DNA from: Acipenser ruthenus
Lineage: Eukaryota > Chordata > Actinopteri > Acipenseriformes > Acipenseridae
Direction: 5' to 3'
Assembly: GCF_902713425.1 (NCBI RefSeq)
Contig: NC_081244.1
Location: forward strand, 4,300,073-4,364,072
Length of the DNA: 64,000 bases
Part shown: in pieces, positions 55,622 through 64,000 of the stretch
Numbering within the stretch: the first letter of the stretch is position 1
How the letters are laid out: each line of letters begins with the position of its first letter
Notes under the pieces: model-generated
The model's database searches: none
The model's input: the letters and a program-made list of their open reading frames with translations, nothing else
What the model was told of the DNA's origin: nothing
Translations under genes and position numbers: made by a program

Positions 55622-55645
55622 TATTTATAGAGGCTGTATGCAAAT
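55622..55645 (-). promoter_or_regulatory. H2B promoter: octamer and TATA (pseudogene)
   Basis: Reverse strand TATAAATA (55622-55629) and ATTTGCAT (55638-55645), both intact. Confidence 0.8.
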
Positions 55646-55719
55646 TAGTACCAAACAATCCTTTAGATTGAGAATGTTCAACTGTGAACCAAGCAACGTC
55701 ACGGAGTAGTTTGATGTAA

Positions 55720-56393
55720 TTGGCTGCGTGACTTTTTTTTTTTTGAGTTCAAGTTTGAATTCGGCGCCCTTTTTCTAGAACGGTTAGTTTAGGTCTTTTT
55801 GTTTTTCGTTTATTTAATTACATAAAACTTCAGTACACAGCAATACTGAAATCCACACGCAATGTGTCTTAAATACACAAATATAAATACATTTTGAAAT
55901 CCAAGTCACTTATTTTGTGGTCTAAACAAGTTAAATGTTGAAACCGTATCAATGTTGATGCTTCTTACTTCTACCAAAGAGAACTGATTTTATCATAGCA
56001 GCTTGAAAGGTGATACTTTCCTGCTTTTAATTTATTTTACAAAATTGGGCAACATTTTCAAAACAAAAAGGCTTATCGCGCTTTCATCCTGCAAGCAGGA
56101 ATCGGGTAAAACGGAGCTCGTATTTTATCATTGTGTCAACACAAAGGTTCACTTTTTATATATATTTTTTATTCAATAGACTTATCCAATTAAATGCTTT
56201 AACTTTTTTTTTAGAAAAAGATCCAATTTTAGATACGCGGCGTGAAATATGGCTCAACTATTTAAATAAATATTTAGACAATAATGCAAAACATTAATAC
56301 AAACTTGCTTTAAAACTTTTAAGCAAACATTGTGCTGGTGTCCTAAATGCAGTTTGTTTCAGAATTGAAAGCTCGTTAAATGTAAAGGTGGGC
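55720..56393. other. H2B-H4 intergenic region (unit E)
   Basis: Reverse copy of 7626-8323; about 30 bases of the H2B CCAAT-proximal region are missing near 55729. No gene. Confidence 0.5.
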
Positions 56394-56409
56394 GGCTCTT
56401 AAAAGAGCC
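56394..56409 (-). promoter_or_regulatory. Histone 3' stem-loop (H4)
   Basis: Reverse strand GGCTCTTTTAAGAGCC. Confidence 0.95.
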
Positions 56410-56438
56410 TTTGTGTTCGTGTCCTTGTGTCCAAATCT

Positions 56439-56810
<372 letters not shown>

Positions 56811-56824
56811 TTATGAAAACAAAG

Positions 56825-56839
56825 CGGACCTGGTTGAAA
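56825..56839 (-). promoter_or_regulatory. H4 site II-like element
   Basis: Reverse strand TTTCAACCAGGTCCG. Confidence 0.75.
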
Positions 56840-57325
56840 TTCGCAGTCCTAGAATGAGCGCCTTTACCCCAGACACGCCCTCAATAACCTCACACGTCTG
56901 TCTCTGGGGATCATGATATCCGCCTAATTTCGATTCCGATTGAAATGATTGTTTTAATTTTTGCACTGTTAAAATCTATTCATTACATTTTTTATTATTG
57001 TGGTTTCTTCTGGTTTGGGTGTGCTTATATTATGACCTCCTGTACCTCTAAGTAAGCAGGATGCACAGAAGACGTGCCCGCTAGACACTAACCCAGGGGT
57101 GGACAAACCTGGTCCTGCAGAGACACGATATCCAGCAGGTTTTATAGGAAACCCTTAAATGATCGATGTATTCCATTTCTGAAGAACGTAAGTTGTTGTT
57201 CAATGTAGCTTTTCCTTTCAAGTTAAATAAGGAGGAAAACGTCCTTATCACCAGTACAATTATTATTTTAATATATAAAAGCACGATAAAAATAGGAATT
57301 AAATCTCCTTCTCTGGTATTTGGGT
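56840..57325. other. H4-H2B intergenic region (unit E)
   Basis: Reverse copy of 6687-7179, with the best preserved hAT-like end (about 57091-57148). No gene. Confidence 0.5.
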
Positions 57326-57341
57326 GGCTCTTAGAAGAGCC
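57326..57341 (-). promoter_or_regulatory. Histone 3' stem-loop (H2B)
   Basis: Reverse strand GGCTCTTCTAAGAGCC. Confidence 0.95.
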
Positions 57342-57377
57342 TTTGTGTTGTAAAGACGGAGCAGGGACGGTCTCGGT

Positions 57378-58548
<1,171 letters not shown>

Positions 58549-58664
58549 GGGTGCGTTCACGGAGGTCATTCTGCGCAGATTCTGACCAATTTAGCGAATG
58601 ATCTTCTATGAACTGGTCAGATTCTGCACAGAATCAGCGCAGAATGATCTCCCTGAACGCACCC
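58549..58664. mobile_element. Foldback MITE, PIF/Harbinger-like
   Basis: 116-bp copy of 5352-5467 with flanking TTA repeats. Confidence 0.7.
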
Positions 58665-58945
58665 TTAAATCCAAGGGTCAGCTGGTATAGCTGCAGCTGC
58701 AACCACCTTTACACCATGTAAACAAAAGGGACCATCAACAATATCGGCTTTCTGCTTAATTGAAGCGCACAGAACTTATAACTAAAATCGGACATGACTG
58801 CGGGCAGTGTGGTTTTAAACAGTTCTAAACTGTTACATTGTGTTCCAACTGGGTTACAATTCAAAAATGAGTGCCAAGAGGAAACAAAAGACAATCCGCA
58901 GCAGAACAGCGCCAAACTAGAAACAGCGGGCAGGGAATGATACAA

Positions 58946-59035
58946 CCAATCAGAGGCACGCAAATGAAATACTGCCCGCCCTCCTCCGCTGTGACGATTT
59001 TTAACATTCTAAGAATGAGCCAGCGTGTATAAAAG
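58946..59035 (+). promoter_or_regulatory. H2A promoter: CCAAT, octamer-like, TATA
   Basis: CCAAT at 58946-58950, ACGCAAAT at about 58958-58965, TATAAAAG at 59028-59035. Confidence 0.75.
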
Positions 59036-59076
59036 AGCAGGAGAGCAGACTCGCATTTATTGTTGTAGTATTCTGA

Positions 59077-59472
<396 letters not shown>

Positions 59473-59512
59473 ATCATTCGGACGCCCCTTCTAACATCTA
59501 TAAAACCCAAAA

Positions 59513-59528
59513 GGCTCTTCTAAGAGCC
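59513..59528 (+). promoter_or_regulatory. Histone 3' stem-loop (H2A)
   Basis: GGCTCTTCTAAGAGCC. Confidence 0.95.
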
Positions 59529-59901
59529 ACCCACTTTTTCTGTAAGAGCGCATTGAATCGGTTTATGTTTAATACCAACTTCACAGTCAGAAATAACCAA
59601 TTAGTTCAATTTGAAATACTAAAACGTAACAATTGTAAGTACTGATATCACAAGCCTACAGTAGGTGCCACATTGGCGGGTGATCACAATCCTCACATGA
59701 ATGAAACGCGAACTGCTGAAAGACAATATTACGTTTCATTGAAGTTCCCACGAAGTTCTGTATAATTCTGCCTGGCCTCTTGAACAGACTTCTCTGCACG
59801 TTGTGTTTATAATGCACTGCTTCGTTTGTTGTACAGTTAAATATGTTCAGCGTTTGAAATAAATGTTTCTCACGACTCCCCTGATATAGTTGCTGGTTGT
59901 G
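59529..59901. other. H2A-H3 spacer, first part (unit E)
   Basis: Reverse copy of 4113-4487. Nothing recognised. Confidence 0.5.
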
Positions 59902-59909
59902 TTATATAC
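59902..59909 (+). promoter_or_regulatory. TATA box before the candidate small RNA
   Basis: TTATATAC, 28 bases before the first helix of 59930-60022. Confidence 0.4.
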
Positions 59910-59929
59910 CCCCCCTGTCCCGTGTTGTC

Positions 59930-60022
59930 TGAGCCCCGCTCTTTCTCAGTGCGTCTCTCCGCTATGAAGACTCACTGCAGCCGGGAGACAAAAAACTCGT
60001 CTGAGATAACCGCTGGGGCTCA
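59930..60022 (+). ncRNA. Candidate structured small RNA (unit E copy)
   Basis: Same layout as 3992-4084, but two changes fall in helices: CCGC for CCGG in the innermost helix and TCTGAGA for ACTGAGA at the end of the middle one. The outer helix TGAGCCCC/GGGGCTCA is intact. This copy may be weaker or decaying. Confidence 0.3.
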
Positions 60023-60432
60023 TAATGTTGTCCCCAGTCACACTTTTAAAAGTATTCATGTTTTTTTCATTCTTTTTATTCATTTTAATTGAATCTGTTT
60101 TCCCTCTTTGCCACGAAGAAGGATGTTGTCTGTTTGTGGATGTTTTTTTCTTTACAATCCAATGAAACACAATCTGCCTCGTTTCATTGCAAATATATAA
60201 AGTATTGTTAAGTATTCTTAAATACAAAGTGAGACGTGAGCTACGGGTTCTTTATAAATATGAATCGATATTGCATTGTCTTCGATTACTTTCTTTCAAA
60301 AACAATGACATGTATATTTCAATAGAATAGTGAGACTGAATAACAAAGCAGAAAATCAGAAGCGTATTAAAAGCAGCGCAAACCGGACGGGACAGTGGCC
60401 GTGTCATAGAATGTGCGCAAAATTCAAATCAC

Positions 60433-60497
60433 CCAATCAGTTATTGAGAATCTGGAATATAACCAATGAGGAACATAAACCCGCCCTAAGTGACTCA
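60433..60497 (+). promoter_or_regulatory. H3 promoter: two CCAAT boxes and AP-1-like site
   Basis: CCAAT at 60433-60437 and 60463-60467, TGACTCA at 60491-60497. Confidence 0.7.
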
Positions 60498-60527
60498 TCC
60501 TATCAGAGCAGCTCAGTAAGTCAATAA

Positions 60528-61007
<480 letters not shown>

Positions 61008-61047
61008 ACTGCATCACCCCTAAAACAAAAACACAGTGAAACCCAAA

Positions 61048-61063
61048 GGCTCTTTTAAGAGCC
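61048..61063 (+). promoter_or_regulatory. Histone 3' stem-loop (H3)
   Basis: GGCTCTTTTAAGAGCC. Confidence 0.95.
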
Positions 61064-61397
61064 ACCCACTTCTCTGAAAGCATTATATTCCAATACCTAT
61101 TGTTTTTAATTGTCTGATACATTTAACAATTTGAACATGTTATCTATATACAGTGGAAGTGTTTGCATCTAACATAATGGTTAAGTTTTATTTAGATGGC
61201 AAGAGGCCGCATTTAGACAAACCAGAATCTGATTGGATATGAACCAAACTTTCATATCCCTAATTAATGTAATCAATTATATTTAATACAGAATCGATTG
61301 ATTTACTCTAATATAATATTAACTGCGTGCTAAAATACCACAGCAGTGCCACATTTATGATGTATAGAAGGAAAATCTCTTTTTATAAAGATGTGTT
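61064..61397. other. H3-H1 intergenic region (unit E)
   Basis: Reverse copy of 2640-2949. No gene. Confidence 0.5.
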
Positions 61398-61413
61398 GGC
61401 TCTGAAAAGAGCC
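61398..61413 (-). promoter_or_regulatory. Histone 3' stem-loop (H1)
   Basis: Reverse strand GGCTCTTTTCAGAGCC; the purine element after it is altered (TTATAAAAAGAG). Confidence 0.95.
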
Positions 61414-61447
61414 TTTGGGTTCATTGTCGCATCGTCGTTTTAACTGT

Positions 61448-62047
61448 TCACTTCTTTTTAGGAGCCGCCTTCTTCGCTGCGGGTTTAGCTGCCTTGGTTG
61501 CCTTTTTAGGTTTAGGCGCTGCCTTCGCTTTCTTCGGACTCTTGACGGCCTTTTTAGGCTTGGCAGTCGCTTTCTTTGGGCTCTTGGGTGGCTTCTTTAC
61601 AGCTTTTGGTTTCTTCGCTTTCTTAGGAGACTTCTTGGGTGTCGCTGCTTTCTTTGCTGAAACCTTTTTCGTCGCTTTCTTGACAACCGCTTTCTTTGCC
61701 GCTGGTTTCTTGGGAGCTGCTTTCTTCTTGGCTTCAGCTGCTTTTTTGTTGAGCTTGAAGGAGCCCGAGGCGCCGGTGCCCTTGGTCTGTAGCAGGGTCT
61801 CCTTGGTCACCAGGCTCTTGAGGGCTCTATTGACGTGGGAGTTGTTCTTCTCCACATCGTAGCCGCCGGCCTGCAGGATCTTCTTGAGCGCCGCCACGGA
61901 CAGCCCGCTGCGCTCCTTGGAGGCAGACACAGCCTTGACGATGAGCTCCGACACGCTGGGACCCGATTTCTTGGGCTTTGCTGCGGTCTTCTTATTGGGA
62001 GCTTTAGCCGGAGCAGGAGCGGGTGGTGCTGGAGCAGTTTCTGCCAT
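61448..62047 (-). CDS. H1: Linker histone H1 (unit E)
   Basis: The 199-residue product has the right-arm pair A9P and A153P plus private K18N and A161T. K18N removes one lysine of the KKK run before the globular domain. The globular domain is identical to all other copies. Confidence 0.98.
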   Translation of the reverse strand: MAETAPAPPAPAPAKAPNKKTAAKPKKSGPSVSELIVKAVSASKERSGLSVAALKKILQAGGYDVEKNNSHVNRALKSLVTKETLLQTKGTGASGSFKLNKKAAEAKKKAAPKKPAAKKAVVKKATKKVSAKKAATPKKSPKKAKKPKAVKKPPKSPKKATAKPKKAVKSPKKAKAAPKPKKATKAAKPAAKKAAPKKK

Positions 62048-62220
62048 CTCTAAGATTTTGTAACACGGAAATAAACTAATACCAACGCAAAATAAAGGAC
62101 GCTTCTGTCTGTCAGAGAATGTGCGCAGAAAGGCAGAGCGCGGAACTTATCGACATGATGAGAACCGTGTAGACTCAACTGACCCACGGGCAGCACACTC
62201 CTTTCGAAAACGTTCAGTCT

Positions 62221-62227
62221 TGTGTTT
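62221..62227 (-). promoter_or_regulatory. H1 box AAACACA
   Basis: Reverse strand AAACACA, 174 bases before the ATG. Confidence 0.6.
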
Positions 62228-63095
62228 TCTACCTGCACAAAATATACAATTTAATAGTGAAATACGAACAAATATACACAAACAACCGAGGGTAGGAAAA
62301 GAGGAGGTTTGCGTTTACAATATAGCTTATTCTTTAACCAGGAAATGTACTGCGTGTTTAATTGAGGTGAGAAAAACGTCATTACCTTCCAGCAAAACCA
62401 AACTGCTCGCTCAGCACTTTGCTGTATTTGTTTTATATAAAATGATAAATTCACTGTTTAAAGTAACTGTATGATTTGTTTCACCAACGAGAAGGCTAGT
62501 CAAACACAACTTAATAGCTTTGAAGCGTGAGGTTTGTTAAACTGCACATTTAATCTCCTTTCTGTTAGGTGTGGTTAACACACTGCCGGCACATCCCATT
62601 ACAATCGATTGGGAGAATTTCTTTGTTGAATATTATTATTTCTCTTTATCCGTGACCACACTTGTTGCACAATTGAATTACCCTGGCTTCACCACAGCAT
62701 TCTCTCACTAGTTTCAATCTTGTGCTAGTGATGTATTTCATAGGAAATACGACCTGTCTAATGGTTCTGTGTTCCCGTGCATTCGCCTCTGCACACATAC
62801 AACTAATACGCAGGAAAAATAAATAACCGTTATGTAGAAAACAAAGCAAAAAAAAATAACAACTTATTCTGAAGCAGTTTAATTAATCTATTCAGTTGTT
62901 TCTCGTTATCTATATACAATGGAAATGTTTTACGCATTTTTCCTATTTTCTGAATTCGAGGCGAAGTATCACTATTCAAGCAACTATGAAACAAGAGATA
63001 CTCGTTGGTAGAGAGCAAGAAGTCAAAATCGATCGACATTGATACTGTGTTCCAACAGTTAACTTGTTTAATGAGTTAGGTTTTAGACTGCGCAT
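62228..63095. other. H1 upstream region (unit E)
   Basis: Reverse copy of 936-1787, nearly identical to the unit D copy. No gene supported. Confidence 0.5.
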
Positions 63096-63134
<39 letters not shown>

Positions 63135-63172
63135 CTTTTTTACTTTTTGATAGATAGATAGATAGATAGATA
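63096..63172. repeat. (GATA)n tracts with duplicated LINE tail
   Basis: Two tracts (63096-63133 and 63149-63170) separated by a second copy of the LINE end, as at 48431-48500 but longer. Confidence 0.85.
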
Positions 63173-63386
63173 CTTTTTTTACTTTTTGAAAAAACTTTAT
63201 TTAACAATGAAATAAAATACACAAAATCAATATTTATAAAACATATTATCACGAAATCAATTCAGATCCACCCAAGGTGAACAAAACAATACATAAAATA
63301 TTATGGACACATAAAAATTCACATCACAGATACTCCTCCAGATCACCATCCTTAACAGCACACAACACACTGTCTACACACCAGAC
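63173..63386 (-). mobile_element. LINE 3' end, further cut
   Basis: Only the last 215 bases of the fragment seen at 48501-49314 remain. At 63386/63387 the sequence jumps to the spacer equivalent of 50557. Confidence 0.75.
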
Positions 63387-63418
63387 CTGATCCTACTAAT
63401 GAGTAGCTAGAATTACTT

Positions 63419-63661
63419 GAGCCTGTGTGGTCCAGTGGTTAAAGAAAAGGATTTGTAACCAGGAGGTCCCCGGTTCAAATCCCAGCTCAGCCACTGACTC
63501 ATTGTGTCACCCTGAGCAAGTCACTTCACCTCCTTGTGCTCCATCTTTTGGGTGGGACATTGTTGTAAGTGACTTTGCAGCTGATGCATAGTTCACACAC
63601 ACTAGTCTCTGAAAGTCGTCTTGGATAAAGGCGTCTGCTAAGTAAACAAATAATAATAATT
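63419..63661 (+). mobile_element. V-SINE-type SINE, nearly complete
   Basis: Orthologous to 50587-50828. Confidence 0.8.
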
Positions 63662-63728
63662 ACTTGGCTTGAAGCCTTGTCATCAGCAGTTGTTTGCAGA
63701 ATCACATCTCACCGAAAGAGCTCAGCAG

Positions 63729-63775
63729 GTCGAAATAGCTCAGTTGGGAGAGTGTCAAACTGAAGATAGAAAGAT
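63729..63775 (+). pseudogene. tRNA-Phe-like pseudogene, 3' half lost
   Basis: Matches 50897-50943, then jumps at 63775 to the equivalent of 52279, a deletion of about 1.3 kb. Confidence 0.65.
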
Positions 63776-63859
63776 TGTATTGCGCATAAAAGTGTTTGTG
63801 AGTGTTTTGTTTGTTTGTAGCACTGTTAGTAATTGTCTTTTGTTTTGTAAATTCACCAG

Positions 63860-64000
63860 ACGGCTAACACGACTCCGGAGCTGTCGCCTTGGGCACAAAT
63901 GACACAGCTAGCAAGCATGGTTGCAAATGAGCAGTCGTCGTTGGAGCGCCTTATCAATTTGACAGCTCCCCCTGCACACCCTCAGCTCCAGCACTGGTCC
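63860..64000 (+). mobile_element. Broken gag-like fossil, cut by window end
   Basis: Same sequence as the start of 52365-53125; continues beyond the window. Confidence 0.4.

Overview
The window is a replication-dependent histone gene cluster from a vertebrate, most likely a ray-finned fish and perhaps a non-teleost such as a sturgeon. The species is an inference from V-SINE-type repeats, a fish-like LINE tail and Harbinger-like foldback elements; the sequence does not prove it. All genes are intronless. They encode canonical H1, H2A, H2B, H3 (H3.2 type) and H4, and each carries the 3' histone mRNA stem-loop 30-41 bases after its stop codon. I count 27 intact genes (5 H1, 4 H2A, 9 H2B, 4 H3, 5 H4) and 2 damaged H2B genes.

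The layout is a repeated unit: H1(+), H3(-), H2A(-), H2B(+), H4(+), H2B(+), a 3-6 kb spacer rich in mobile-element remains, then a further H2B in opposite orientation. Unit A (about 0.9-14.7 kb) is complete. Unit B (15.1-25.4 kb) lost H3, H2A and one H2B through two deletions. Unit C (25.75-36.14 kb) has its proximal H2B cut at the 5' end. At 36,139/36,140 the array turns over. Unit D (36.14-48.4 kb) and unit E (49.3-63.1 kb) run in reverse, so the window is a large inverted repeat with a loop of about 1.65 kb. Before H1 of units A, D and E, LINE 3' sequence sits where units B and C have an H2B gene. The last 0.6 kb is the rearranged start of a sixth unit.

The spacers hold tRNA-derived SINEs of the V-SINE type, tRNA-Phe-like pseudogenes, (AT)n tracts, and a broken gag-like fossil that resembles DIRS-type retroelements. 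Each spacer is itself flanked by two convergent H2B genes whose 3' flanks are diverged copies of each other, so an older inverted duplication lies inside the younger one.

The genes jointly supply nucleosome core and linker histones in S phase. Shared logic is visible: an octamer plus TATA box in H2B, site II in H4, CCAAT boxes and an AP-1-like site in H3, a CCAAT box plus TATA in H2A, and an AAACACA box in H1. The best candidate for something undescribed is a 93-nt segment in the H3-H2A spacer, present in all four units that keep the spacer. It has three nested complementary helices, starts 28 bases after the first base of a TATA box and is followed by a T-run, which would fit a small structured RNA gene.
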